Positions 46,724-58,821 of a stretch of DNA of 64,000 nt are shown here, one piece after another. Source of the stretch: Linnemannia elongata (lineage: Eukaryota > Mortierellomycota > Mortierellomycetes > Mortierellales > Mortierellaceae); the NCBI GenBank assembly GCA_036320915.1, contig JAXBDG010000009.1, positions 1,488,001-1,552,000 of the forward strand, written 5' to 3'. The notes under the pieces were generated by a model. The model had not been told where the DNA came from. It made no database searches and saw nothing but the letters and a program-made list of their open reading frames with translations. The first letter of the stretch is position 1; each line of letters opens with the position of its first letter. The translations under genes and the position numbers were made by a program.

Positions 46724-47423
46724 TTTTTAAAACGACGACGAAGACGAGGAAGGTCGAGAGCGCGAGTGTGGAGAGCAACTTATGTGGACTGGAGCCATTG
46801 GAATAAGTATCAAGATCACGGTCGTTATTCGTTGTCAGCAAAGGCTGGAGGATGACGACAAGAACAATAAGGACGAATACGATAAGGAAAGAGAGAGACG
46901 GTCGAGACTGTCGAGACGGATCAGAGGTCCCTACCTCCAGAGAAAAAAAGTATTGGAGAGGCCGGGGCCATGTACATACCATACAAAGGCTGATATCATG
47001 TTAAATCCCATAAAATAAACCAGCGAGTGGACGATGGTGGCTACACTGTACTTGTTTCGTGAACAGACCCCAATTTGTGGCGCCCAATGATCAATGATAA
47101 ATCTTGAGCTGATGATTGATGACGCGTGGTGATTGATGACCTTAATGGGTTTAATCACAAAGGGACGCAGGCAGGCTGTGATGAAAGTGACCTTACCTGG
47201 CGCCACAACGCTATGAAAAGAACAGTCCTGTTGTTAATGTGCTATTTCTGTGCTCCTTGATTCCTGACGTTCCATGGTTTCGACTTAGTCTTTTCTTCTT
47301 CTTCATCACACTTCCACTCCCCCTTCTTTTTTTTCACCTCTGTTCATTAACAATCAACAATTACACCAGCACAACACAACACTCAACTGTACTCAACTCA
47401 ACTCAGACACATTTCATTCAAGC
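46724..47423. other. Intergenic region VTS1 / Nudix gene
   Basis: 700 bp without a gene: the VTS1 3' region and a C/T- and CAACT-rich leader before the Nudix start. Confidence 0.6.
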
Positions 47424-48631
47424 ATGTACAGTCAATACGCCAAAGAAGGTCGCCAGAACCAGTTGTACGACGAGGGTGCTCGTCTCGTAAGTCTCTTCTT
47501 CCTTTCTTCTCACCCCTAGTCTGCATTCACTCACTAAGCAAACCCTTCTTCTGAGAGAATGCACCAAAACCCCCCCCCCCCAGGAGGAAGAAAACTGTAA
47601 CTCATTCGTCGTTTCTTTCCGTTGGGTCTATGTAGGTTGCAGGATGTGTACCCATTGACAAGCATGGACGTCGTGTGCTGTTGGTGGCCAGTTCCAAGAA
47701 CGAGGGCGAGTGGGTCTTGCCCAAGGGCGGTTGGGAGAATGACGAGACTCAGGAGGAAGCCGCTGCACGCGAGACCTGGGAAGAAGGTAACGCTTTCTTT
47801 TTTTATTCTTTTTTATTTCTGTATTGATCTTTGCAGGAATAGCAAACAACGACAATAGTGACTTTACCTTCAAGGATGGACAGGCAGAGGAGGGCATGAA
47901 CGGAATATTGTTGTTACAACAATTATGCTGTTTTTCGGGGGGGATTTTTATGTTTTTGATGGAGCCACAAACAACAGAAATAGGTCGTGTGCGCATGATG
48001 TATTATGCAAAAAAACAGTTGAGGCAGGGATCTTTGGTGCAACGAGTGAACCACGCAGAACGCATGGTCAAGGCCCCCCCCCCCCCCCCCCCCGTCAGCC
48101 TGTTCGTTTCCCGCTCGCTCGTATGAAATTATTTATTTTTAACATTTTTATTCTCTCATTTTCCCTTCCTCGGTCCTATTCACGATACACGATACACGAT
48201 ACATATTCCAAAAAACAACAGCCGGAGCAATTGGCAGGATCGTAGCACACCTGGGGGAATACGAACACAAGTACAACAAGAAGACAGGACACGCCGAGTC
48301 GATCTTTATCTTTTTCGAGATGGAGGTTGAAAGGATAGAGGAGAAGTGGCCCGAGATGAAGAAGCGTGAGCGTCGCTGGGTAAGCTGAAGCTAGATGATC
48401 TCTTTTGAATCTTCTTCTGTCTGGATCATGATCATGCATCTTGAGATTTTTGGTGTTTACGCGTGTTCGTCCTATGTTAGGATAGAGGTGTATCATGGTC
48501 AAAAGTTGCTAATCAAAAAATGACTCTCTCTTCTTGGTTGGAAATAGTTCACGTACGAAGAGGCTAAGCAAATAGTGTCGAAGAAGGTGATGCGGAAGGC
48601 CTTGGAGCAGTGTTCTTTGGCTAGACGTTAA
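47424..48631 (+). CDS. Nudix hydrolase, diphosphoinositol polyphosphate phosphatase type
   Basis: Probably removes the beta-phosphate of inositol pyrophosphates and cleaves diadenosine polyphosphates (Ddp1/Aps1/DIPP group). Exons are 47424-47486, 47636-47786, 48222-48379 and 48548-48631, 151 residues. The sequence [20 protein letters not shown] leads into the Nudix box [20 protein letters not shown] plus AGAIG, which spans the second intron and fits Gx5Ex7REUxEExGU exactly. [10 protein letters not shown] is the typical DIPP version. The C-terminal [16 protein letters not shown] also matches that group. Intron 2 (435 bp) contains a C20 run and a CGATACA repeat. AATAAA follows at about 48748. 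Confidence 0.93.
48074..48093. repeat. C20 homopolymer in Nudix intron 2
   Basis: Twenty consecutive C, the longest C run in the window; a C12 run lies in intron 1 at 47570-47581. Possible G-quadruplex-forming sequence on the opposite strand. Confidence 0.9.
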
Positions 48632-49012
48632 AACGGAGAGCTAATCGACTCAGGAATACCATCACCTCGTCCGTTCTTCATTCGTTTTTCTTCTGTTTTT
48701 TTTTTTTTTTTTTTTTTTTTGTTTTTGTATGCATACACACATACCACAATAAAACCCTATCACTATCAATTGAACGGGAATGGAGCATTTATGTGACATG
48801 ATACCACTAAGGAAGAACAAGACGCGCAAATTTGATCGTAAGTTTTGGGTGAGATTCGTAAGTTTGTTTTTATTTGACAGGTTGGGGTTGAGAGAATCTA
48901 AACAACGACAAATGCGGGAACACGCACAGCGCGCGCCCTTCTTAGCAAGGTATGGTATCAAAAAAGTCGTCGAAAAGGTATGTGTTGGAGAGAGAGAGAG
49001 GGAGAGAGAGAC
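48632..49012. other. Convergent intergenic region Nudix / DUF3712-like A, with a T25 run
   Basis: 3' regions of two converging genes, T25 at 48696-48720, and a GA-rich stretch just before the minus-strand stop codon. Confidence 0.65.
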
Positions 49013-51140
49013 TTAGAGTTGGAGGAGGATGTTGGCAAAGTCATCACCGACAGCAATGGGGATAGGCTCGAATCCGTTACCAATCGAAGTCCAGTCAACA
49101 ATACGCTCAACACCATCGCCGTTAACAATAATAACGGGGGCCCAATCAAAGTTGACAAGGACCTTTCCGTTGGCCTTGCCGTAGTTGACCATATCAGTGA
49201 AGGCAGTGACCTGGAGAGGCTGGAGCTTCTTGGGGATGTCGACCTCGAAGGAGACGGTGACGGTGCCGGTGCCGGAGACGGAGAAGTTGACATCGTTCTT
49301 GAAGAACCAGAGGGCCATGTCGGTCGAGACGCCCGACATGCCGGTGCCCTGGACCTTGTTCTGGTATCCGTCCATGTTAGCATTGACCAGCTGGTAGGGG
49401 TATCCGTAGTAAGGCGATTGGAAGGTGGCGGTAACGGTGGCGACCTTTGTGGGGGAGACCTTGATGGACCAGTTCTTGTAAGGGATCTGGGACATGGACG
49501 AACCCTGGAAGAATTGGGGAATGGTGACACCAGACTTGACTCCTCCCAAACCACCGTTGAGGGCGGGGTTGGCAGAAGAGCCTGCGAAACCGGAAAGGGA
49601 CATGACCTGGCTGGCACCGGCAAGGGAGTCCGAGAACTGCTGGGCGGCGGTCAAGGACATGTCGAGGGTGGTGTAAGAGATGACCTGGTTATCACCGGGG
49701 ACGAGTTTCAAGTTCTTGACGGTCGAGACACCGATGTGGGCGCCGTTGTGGGAGGCATCGAAGGAGACGTCGCCGAGGTTAACGGTGAGCTGGGAGGGGT
49801 TGTTAATGCTGATGATGGCGGCGAGGTAGATGTTTCCGTCGATCGAGGGGTTGACTTCGATGGCATAGATGTACTTGATGTTCTTGAGGTTGTCGAGGCC
49901 CTTGAAGGGAACGACGGCGTTAAAGCCAATGCCGGGGATGGTCAAGTGGCCAAAGATACCGAGGTTGAGCTTGGCGTCGACGGAGCCCTTGAGGGTAACG
50001 GGGTGCGAGGCTTGGGTCGAAAGGGAGCCGACAAAGTTGGAGAAGGCCGCCTTGGCTTCGGGGAAGACGTTGAGGGCCGAAGTAGTGAAAGCCGTGGTCA
50101 TGGTGCCTCCCTTGACGCTGGCGGCGCTCCAGGGGGTATCGAAAGCTCCGAGCTGAACGCCGTTGTCCTGTTATATCGATCGGAGTGGTATGTGGTATGT
50201 GTTGTGTGGTATGTGTTGTGTGGGTGTAGTGTGGGGTAGAAAGTAAATTTTTTTTATGCATTAGAGTTGGTACTTGTAGCAGGCACATTCTTGAAGCAAT
50301 TGAATATGAAATGGAGGGCGCACTTACGATGACGATGACGTGCTGGCGGACAGAGTCGATGGGGAGAGTGATACCGGGAATAGAGAGCATGGTGGCAACG
50401 ACGCTGTTGGACGCCATGGTAGGAGCCCAGGGGTTGGCGGTCGTAAAGTCCATGGTCATCTGGTTGATGGCAATCGAGCGGATCAAGCCCAAGTCAACCT
50501 AATACGCCATATCCCCATCCATTCATTCATTCACACAATTATAATTCAACGGTCAGTGCCAATTACAGTGAAACAAATTCAGGCACACACACGCACAAAA
50601 AGAACCAGTAACAGAAGCAAGGATGGAGGATATGCAACATGCATTCTCACATGCCTCGACGATGTTTTCATTCATTTACAAACAAAAAGTAACATGAAAG
50701 AAAAGAACACTTACAGCGACTGCAGCCTTGCAGCTTCCGGGCCAGGCTCCCGTAAAGATGAGGCTGTTATCATTGGCAAAATACAAAAGTCGATAGGAAG
50801 ATCATCGGTGAGTATTATCAGCGGTATTGTCAAACGGTATCAGTAAGGAAGTTATCACCAAAAAAAAGGAAAACAAGCGAATAAAGCAAGTTTAGGTAGA
50901 GCACAAGAAAGAAGACAGGTAAATGTGAGAACACAAGAAAGAAGAGGAAGTTACGAGGCCTCTGCATAATGACGCCTCGTTCTTGTGAGTACAAAAGCCA
51001 ACGTCACTTCGGACAACATACCCGACGAAGCATGCAGCAATACGGTCAGAGTTGGCATCGCGCTTCTCAATAACGGGAGCAGCGAGCACGGTCGAGGCAG
51101 CAAGAGCGCTCAGGGCAGCAGCTTTCAAGGAGAACTTCAT
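49013..51140 (-). CDS. Secreted DUF3712-like protein, copy A
   Basis: Secreted fungal protein of a family resembling DUF3712; the function is unknown. Exons (complement): 51140-51022, 50763-50715, 50498-50328 and 50167-49013, 497 residues. The signal peptide is MKFSLKAAALSALAASTVLA with cleavage near A-APV, followed by EKR, a possible Kex2-like site. Exon 2 encodes FTGAWPGSCKAAVA, exon 3 INQMTMDFTTANPWAPTMAS and PIDSVRQHVIVI. Exon 4 has two similar beta-rich segments containing LGIFGHLTIPGIG, ISINNPSQLTVNLGDVSF, GAHIGVSTVKNLKLVPGDNQ and, later, a parallel TVTATFQSPYYGYPY block; the strand pattern 'I.NPS.L.....GDV.F......IG......L.L.PGDN' suggests an LEA14/TULIP-like fold. Copy B at 54454-56351 shares exon sizes 119, 49 and 171 exactly. 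Confidence 0.85.
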
Positions 51141-54100
51141 TGTAGGGATTGATGTGGCGGTGAGTGGGTGGAGGGGAGGGAGGTGGACGGGGGGTAGGGG
51201 TGGAGGAGTTTTGAGAGATTTGAATCTAAGGAGCAAAAACAACGGCGCAGACTCTCTGGCCTTTTATATTAACCATCTTTGTTGATGCTGTTATGATTTG
51301 TTGCATTCCGGTTAGTGCATTTACACTTTGTAAGGATGTGGAGGAGGATGGGGGGAAGGGTGGAGGTGGTATAGGAGAAGAGGTCATGGGACAGGATCAA
51401 GGTCAAGGGCCAGAGCCGTACAAGGGCCGGAACAAAGGGCCAGAGCCAGGGCCAGGGGGCATCGATCGGATGTGCGCCGTTCGTTTTTCCCTCCTCCAAT
51501 GGTTGAAAGTGGATGTGGAAGTGGAAGAGGAAGGAAGAGAAGGAGGGGGTCGACTCATGGAGGCGCGCGCTCTCGAAAGATGGGAAGAGAGAAACAAAAA
51601 CATATACAGATACACAAAACATGTAAACAAACCAAAACAAGCAGAACAGACCTAAGTGAGCATGCAGGTCGGAAGGAAGGTTGACACAGAGAAGGAAAAA
51701 AAAAAGTAAAGGCAAAGAGACAAACAAAAGAGAGAGAGCGAGTAAGAGACAAACATAAACAAAGAGAAAGGATTGTGAATGACAGAGAGAAATAACAAAG
51801 AGAAGAGAGAGTTTAGAAGAATGGTGGGGGATGAGAGAGGAAGGAAGAAGTGTGGTTAATGATGATGAACGAATGAGGCGCAACGCGCGGCCAAGTGAGA
51901 AAAACATAAGTGAAAAATGGAGAAGTAAACAGCTCTCAAGGGTATGGAGAAAGAAAGGAAAAGGCCAAGAGGGATGTACCCTCGGGATACTTTGCATGTG
52001 GAGAGCAAACTTGCTGAATGTAGTAGTCGAGAAGAGGAGCATTAGAAGGAGAAACATAGGATGCCAGAAGGTTGAAGATGGCCTGATTACGCCCTCTGCA
52101 TACAAAACACAAAAACAAATGGGAGGATTTTTCTTCTTCAGCTTGTACCACAAACAATTCACTCTCTCCCATTCCCTGGCTTGGATGAGTGTGTAGACTA
52201 AACTAAACTGTAAAAACCAATATTCATTCTGCAACAACAATCGCATACTGAACCACGAATGTGAGCATTATTGTACCTCAACCGTAAGGGATGAACAAAA
52301 GTCGACCCCTTGCCGCGGCTTGATGCCGTTGTGCTTCTCTTTTTTCTTTGTCAGGTATAGTGAGCCACTATTTTTGCAGATAAAAGGCGAGAGAGAAAAG
52401 CGTGTAAAGACAGTGACGAAAGCAAGAAAAGAAGGCTGTCGGCAATGGTTGTAAAGGTTTTCGATTGCTACTGGGTTGATTAGTTCTGTTTGCTTGTTGT
52501 TCTTGTTTGTTTGTTTACATCCCCTCGGCGAGCTGCTCCGCAGATTCGACTAATGAGCCATAGACCCCATTGCACACATACTTTCTCTATTTTCTCTTCT
52601 CTTGTTTGTTCTTCCATTCGAACGGGTGATGAAAAAGAAAGAAGGTAAGTGAACAAATGAAAATAAAACCCTCCTCGAATCCGAGTACAAAGACATGCAT
52701 TGTCATTCTTCGTTGCAACCATATAACACATGCCAGATGCAGGAACAAAAAAGTGGGCAGAGAAAAAAAATGAAAAAAGGGCTAAGGGGGACAACAGAAC
52801 GGCAGGCATTAGGGGGTTGGTGGGTTAATTGCAGCGATTGTCATAATTCATCCAAGGTTTGTGTGTTGTTTGCAGTTCGTTGTTTGTTTGTTTTGTTGTT
52901 TGCTTTTTTTATAAACGTTGGCGCAGGAGCGAGTAGGAGGGATAGGGAAAAATGGGAAGAGGAGATAAAAGGACGAATGATGGTGAAGGGAGGATAAAGT
53001 AAGGAGGGGGGAGAGGGAATCGAGACTACAAAATAGTAATGCATGCATGTGCCGCAACACTCTCTTCAACAGCCAACCTCCATTTCTCCACAACTCTCGT
53101 CTGTCATCAATGCACCCTCGCAAAACAAATAAAAACAACGACAACGTAACAGACGATTAACTGTGGAGCGCAGAGAGGGCGAGATGGAGAGGAGGACAAA
53201 AGGAGGGGGGAAGAAAACCATAAATAATATTCATAAGCAGGTATGCTCAAGGCCCAAAACGCAGAAGACGAAGAAAACAACGATACACACAACTACCGAG
53301 TAAATAAACACTCGTTTCTCTGCCTTTTTTTTTCTTTCTTTGGTGTGGGCTTGTTCAGCTAACCCAGCCTTGCCTTGCTCGAGAGAACAGTGCGCCTCCT
53401 TCTAAAGTGATCGTAAGTTTGGAAGGCATTTCAATATCCCTGGGAGAAAAGAACGTTACGAACAGACCTCTTCTTCTTCCCTGGCATGTAGCAAGTACAT
53501 TGCACAGTATGTACACACTACAAATTCAAAAACAATATATATGAGCGGTTTAGAAGCAAAGAAAAAACTGAGAGCGCGAACAGGGAGGGACAGACAGCAA
53601 AATAGCATCTCTGATAATCGAGCTTACTCACCCATGTCTCTCTCCCTCGTGAGAGTGACGACAGAGCAAGGGATCTGAGCTTGTCTGCTTTGTGGAGACA
53701 AACGGGTCCCCAAGCGTGGAGCATGTCCTACGAGGCTCTTGCCAAAGTAGCTATCTTGACGCGTTTTTTTCATCTCCTAGTCATGAACTACCTACACTTT
53801 AAAATGAATTGCACTCTCTTTCAATTCAGTTCCCTGCAGGTGGCGGTCGTTCAAACTGTGTTCTAGTTTAGGCCACTTCGGATGCGAGTCCCGCGTGGGA
53901 AGTGTGTGCGCCAATGGAGAGGTAAAGTAAGAGCTCTTTTTGTCATTCTGTGTAAAGCACTGTACAATAATCCAACGACACTATAAAACTGCATAGTAAT
54001 ATACAACGAGAAATGCAAGAAAGAGAAAGACAAAAAAAGCAAGTAAGCATGTCGACGCCCAAATGGACCATGCATGCAGCGATACTTCGTAACAAAGAGC

Positions 54101-54453
54101 TCATCGATCGTTACGTTTTCTTCTATGCCCTGGGCTGTTGCTTATGCTTCTCCACTTTCACAGCTGCTGGTAGTTGGACCTGGCGCTTGCTTTCGACAAG
54201 AACTTTTGGCGTATACTTCTTGAGTACTCTCTCTCTGCCGCCCGTACTTCTACTTTGAATATGTAATACATACTCCATTCATTCATGAAGGCGCCAAAAA
54301 AAAGAACGCCAGTATAAAAAGAACGTTGGTTCTGCTGCTCTTTTTGCTCCTCAGATCCCCATCTCCAGACCCTCTCACTCGCATCTCATCCTCCTCCCTT
54401 TCCACCTCCTTCCACCTCCTTCCACCCTCTCGACCACCTCACCATCCTCCACA
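51141..54453. promoter_or_regulatory. 3.3-kb spacer between the two divergent DUF3712-like genes
   Basis: No gene is supported. Near copy A the plus strand is GA-rich (about 51300-51950), so that leader is CT-rich on the coding strand; near copy B (54350-54450) the plus strand is CT-rich. The 325-codon minus-strand frame over 51269-52246 follows the purine tract and is judged an artefact. The middle (52200-54300) shows no repeats or coding signal that I can support. Confidence 0.55.
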
Positions 54454-56351
54454 ATGAAGTTCTCCTTGAAGGCTGTTGCCCTTACCGCCCTTATTGCCTC
54501 GACCGCTCTCGCCGCACCCATTGTCGACAAGCGTGATGCCAACTCTGACCGCATTGCTGCTTGTTTCGTTGGGTAGGTCTATAAGCGCCTGCGATGCCCC
54601 TGGTGACTAAGAGACTTCAGCTTTAATAGATGAGTGTCCCTAACATCTATCACTTCCCATTCCTCGTTTTCTTTTCCTTGTATCATTTTTTTTATCACGA
54701 AGCCTCCTCTTCACTGGAGCCTGGCCCGGAAGCTGCAAGGCTGCCATCGCTGTAAGTACCTTTTATTAGATGCACGTCCGTCCATTCATCCAATGCATTA
54801 TTTTTTTTCGTACCTGAATGTTTCAGTGCTAATGCATGCTTGAGACTAACTGCTGCTTTCTCATTGGGCAACGATGGAACATGCACATACATTGAAACCG
54901 TTAGGTTGATTTGGGTCTGATCCGCTCCATTGCCATCAACCAAATGTCAATGGACTTCACCACCGCCAACCCCTGGGCTCCCACCATGGCTTCCAACGAT
55001 CTCGTCGCCACCATGCTCTCCATCCCCGGCATCACCCTCCCCATCGACTCTGTCCGCCAGCATGTCATCATCATTGTAAACATTCATACTCTTCTCTTTT
55101 CTTTTCTGTACCCTTTCGTTATTTTTTATTGTCATATGTCGCCGCCATGTCTAATGCAGCGTAACTCTTCACTTCACAAACATCTTACAACAGGATAACG
55201 GCGTACAGCTCGGCTCCTTCGATACCCCCTGGAGCGCCGCCAGCGTCAAAGGAGGCACCATGAAGACCGCCTTCACCACCTCGGCCCTCAACGTCTTCCC
55301 CGATGCCAAAGGCGCCTTTTCCAACTTTGTCGGCTCCCTCTCAACCAAGGCCTCCCACCCTGTCACCCTCAAGGGCGCCGTCGATGCCAAGCTCAACCTC
55401 GGTATCTTTGGCCACTTGACCATCCCCGGCATTGGATTCAAGGCCGTCGTTCCCATCAAGGGTTTGGACGGTTTGAAGAACCAGAAGTACGTCTTTGCCA
55501 TCGAAATCGCCCCTGGACTTGACGACAAAACCTACATGACCTCGATCCTCAACATCAACAACCCGTCCCAGTTGACTTTGACCTTGGGCGATGTTAACTT
55601 TGATTCTACCCACAAGGGTGCCCACATCGGTGTCTCGACCGTCAAGAACTTGAAGCTCGTCCCCGGTGACAACCAGGTCGTCTCCTACACCGTTTTGGAT
55701 ATGACTTTGGAGGCCGCCAGGACCTTCTCCCAGGCCTTGTACACCAGCGACGAGGTTATGGGTATCAGTGGCTACACCAACAGCTCCACCAACCCCGCCT
55801 TGAACGCTGGATTGGCCGCCGTCAAGTCTGGTGTTACTATCCCCATGAACTTCCAGGGACTGCACTTGTCCCAGGCCCCCTACAAGAACTGGTCCCTCAA
55901 GATCTCGACCGCCAGAGTCGGCACGGTCACCGCCACCTTCCAGTCTCCTTACTACGGTATCCCCTACGAGTTTACCGCATCCAACCCCGACGGATTGATT
56001 AACCAGGTTAAGGCTGGTGAAGGAATTTCTAGTGACGCTGTTGATAAGCAAATCTGGAAGTTCAAGGACGGCCTCAAGTTCAAGGTCTCTGGCTCTGGCG
56101 CCGTCACCGTCTCCTTCGAGGTCGATCTCCCCAAGACGATTTCCCCCGTCCAGGCCAAGGGTTTTACTGACATGTTGAACTACTCAAAGGCCAACGGTGG
56201 TGCCATCCCCATCACCATCGACTGGATGCCCATGATCATTATCAACGGCGATGGCACCCAGCGCTCGGTTGACTGGACTACTCTCGGAAACGCTTTGAAC
56301 GACATTAAGCTCGCCATTGGTGATGACTTTACCAACATCCTCATCAAGTAA
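54454..56351 (+). CDS. Secreted DUF3712-like protein, copy B
   Basis: Paralogue of copy A, in opposite orientation. Exons are 54454-54572, 54703-54751, 54905-55075 and 55194-56351, 498 residues. The signal peptide is MKFSLKAVALTALIASTALA, followed by DKR. The first three exons have the same lengths and phases as in copy A, and most of the protein aligns residue by residue: FTGAWPGSCKAAIA, INQMSMDFTTANPWAPTMAS, LGIFGHLTIPGIGFKAVVPI, GAHIGVSTVKNLKLVPGDNQ, TVTATFQSPYYGIPY. Differences concentrate in the second half. Third codon positions are strongly C-biased, which suggests high expression. Probably extracellular or cell-surface; function unknown. AATAAA lies at about 56454. Confidence 0.86.
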
Positions 56352-56638
56352 TTCCGTCCCCCTTTGATGTCATTCATACCCCCCTCCCCTCCTCCTTACG
56401 CCGGGCTCGCTGCGCGCCGCCCGGCAATGTCGGTCGTTAAGATCGAGTGTCAAATAAAGCATACCCAAACTATTCATTGTTGTGCCTTCTCCTTCACCTG
56501 TCTTGGAAGTATCTCCCATTCATCCATCTTACATTTTGCGCAGGGAGTACGAGCACATAAATAAACGTAAAAAAGGTCCTTATTGATGAGAAGGTACAAA
56601 AAGTATGTTGCTGGACCGAGCAAAAAAATCCTCGCACC

Positions 56639-56674
<36 letters not shown>

Positions 56675-57004
56675 GGCATCTCGTACTGCTGTTCCATTTC
56701 TTCAATTTGAAACTCCTCCCACGCGCGCTTGAGGTGGGCAAAGATATGAAAATGCCCTCACGACAGACAACTGTGCGCCTACATGTTTTTGTCTCGCAGA
56801 TAAACGACACTGTCGGAAAGTACAACCTCATACATGTGTTTGTCCATGGCATTTGGTCTTGCAGCCCAATTCAATCGATAGAAAAAATCAAGCAATGAGG
56901 TGTATTGAACTAGAATAGCGAAAGAAGCGGCTGGGACAGACCAGGTCGACGCGAAAGATAATTCTAGAGCTGAAGAAATGCGAGTTGAAAGGGAGTGGGC
57001 TGAT
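56352..57004. other. Convergent intergenic region with a T32 run
   Basis: 3' regions of copy B and PHS1. It contains T32 at 56642-56673. No gene. Confidence 0.65.
56642..56673. repeat. T32 homopolymer
   Basis: Thirty-two consecutive T in intergenic sequence. Confidence 0.9.
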
Positions 57005-58341
57005 TTACTGCGACTTTTTGGCCTTGGAGGGTCCGAGGTAACGCTTGCGCTGGGCAATCATATGAGTGTACATGACAAAGAAGCCTAGGTGAATAACACA
57101 TGAGCGTGCAAAGAACAGGAGTGAAAGACAAAATAAAGAAGGAATGCCCATTAGTAACGTTATCAACAAATGGTCGGCGCCCCAAGCGTAGAAATGTAGG
57201 AATGGTGGGACATAGCAAAAAATTATCCAACAAAAAAAATAGATAATCATTGCTAGGCAATTGAGACATAGGACGAAGAGGAAGAGACATTACCAGGGGG
57301 GTAGATGCAGATCATGGCGACCAAGAAGTAGTAGTAGGCGGGGTGGATGGTGTGGGCAAAGGGGAGAGACTGGTAGATCTCAATGGCCTCGCTTCCAGCA
57401 CCGACGGGGTAGAGGATGTAGAAGAAGGTGTAACTATTTCAAATAGATAAAAGAAAATCAAGTGCAAAAAATGTTGAGTTTTGACGGTCCGATATTCAAT
57501 TGGGTTTCGCAACCGAGAAACGAGAATCCCCTTTTTCAAATCATACGCATTTGCAATCACAAATTTTTTTTTTTCAACTTTTATCGGGCATCGCGGTGAC
57601 CCAACATACCGGCACCAGACCAAGAAAGAAGGTCCCATGTTGACCAAGTTCAGGGCATAGTAGGCATAACGAATGCACTCGGTGATGCACCAGGCAATGG
57701 TCATGGTGGTGAAAGCCCAGTACGAACGAACCTAGACAATAGAATCACGGTATTGATTAGTATACGCATCCTGCTGATCAAAACGGTGTTCATTGTCTGA
57801 TTTAGATTCGCGCCGATACGTACCTCGGGGATGGGGAACAAGGTGCAGATACCCCAGACAAGCAGGAGGCGGGAGGCAACCTGCATGGCGGTGGTGCCGA
57901 CAGGGGACTTGACAAGGCCAAAGAGAGAGTGGAAGACCTCGAGGAGGGCAGCAGTCTGGACCCAGACGAGCTGATCACCAACGACGGCATAGACCTTGGT
58001 GTAGTCGCCCCCAGTGGCGAGAAGAGTCTTGACAGTCTGGACAAGAACCCAAGACCAACCGGCGAACGAGGCCCAGTTGTAGGCGATCAAGTAGGCGTTG
58101 ACAACGGGGTTGACGGGCTTGGGAGCTTTCTTGCCGGAGCCTAGTTGATAGATAGGTGATGTTTGTTTCCTTTTAGTCGTCTTCTTAATCCCTTTGGTAT
58201 ATTCTGTTTAGGTAGTTCCTGGCTGATGAGATGTCCATCCTGCGAGAGGGAATGAGTAGATCGTCCTTGCTGATGTCAATGAGGTCGAAAGAAGCGAAGA
58301 GACCTACTGGCGGCGGAGGTCTGACTGGTCGTCTTGGGCAT
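57005..58341 (-). CDS. PHS1: Very-long-chain (3R)-3-hydroxyacyl-CoA dehydratase
   Basis: ER multi-pass enzyme for the third step of very-long-chain fatty acid elongation. Exons (complement): 58341-58308, 58140-57824, 57731-57610, 57433-57294 and 57084-57005, 230 residues. After the start MPKTTSQTSA, the core runs VVNAYLIAYNWASFAGWSWV, then VWVQTAALLEVFHSLFGLVK (family block 'QT.A.LE..H...GLVrS'), ITECIRYAYYALNL, and the catalytic region LVWCRYTFFYILYPVGAGSE, where the Tyr of FYILYP and the Glu of GSE correspond to the active-site pair. It ends in a Lys-rich tail (SKAKKSQ), ER-retention-like. Exon 1 encodes only 11 codons plus one base. Divergent from PDK with 480 bp between starts. Confidence 0.93.
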
Positions 58342-58821
58342 GGCGAATTGTTAGTTGGTTGAGTGAGTTGAGAGAAAGAACGAGAGGAGAGGGGTTTTCT
58401 CCCCCAACCGTTTTTTTGCTTAAGCAAAGAAGGGCTGTGCGTTGAAGGACTAGCGACCGAATATCCTTCCAGGCGTGACATGGAAGTCTACCCCGCATCG
58501 CATGTGTGAATTCAATTTCGAAAGCGAGGAACACACGAAGCACGAAAGGGCAACCGCTCTTTCTTACTCCTTTATTCCTTCTTTCTCTCACCTCACCTGC
58601 CATCAACCCAAACGCGCCCATTCGACCCATACCGACGACCTCACTAAAACACTCCAGTCGGCCGTCTCCTCTCGACTCCTCCCCCTTCCCTCTCCTCCCT
58701 CCCTCCGCCCTTTCCTTCTCTTCCGCCCCTCCTCCTCTCCTCTTCCTATCCTCTTCCTCTAACTGTTCCAGGTTTGCCCTTCCTTTCAGCACCCTCCCCA
58801 CTCTTTATTTCAAGCTCAACC
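58342..58821. promoter_or_regulatory. Divergent promoter region PHS1 / PDK
   Basis: 480 bp with no gene; the last 150 bp before PDK are strongly C/T-rich. Confidence 0.6.

Noticed and set aside
48980..50239. A 419-codon plus-strand frame antisense to DUF3712-like copy A
   Set aside because: Mirror of a strongly codon-biased exon. The minus-strand protein has a signal peptide and a paralogue with the same exon sizes.
51269..52246. A 325-codon minus-strand open frame between the DUF3712-like genes
   Set aside because: It follows a GA-rich plus-strand tract, is full of Phe, Leu and Ser from CT codons, and has no domain pattern. Low-complexity artefact.
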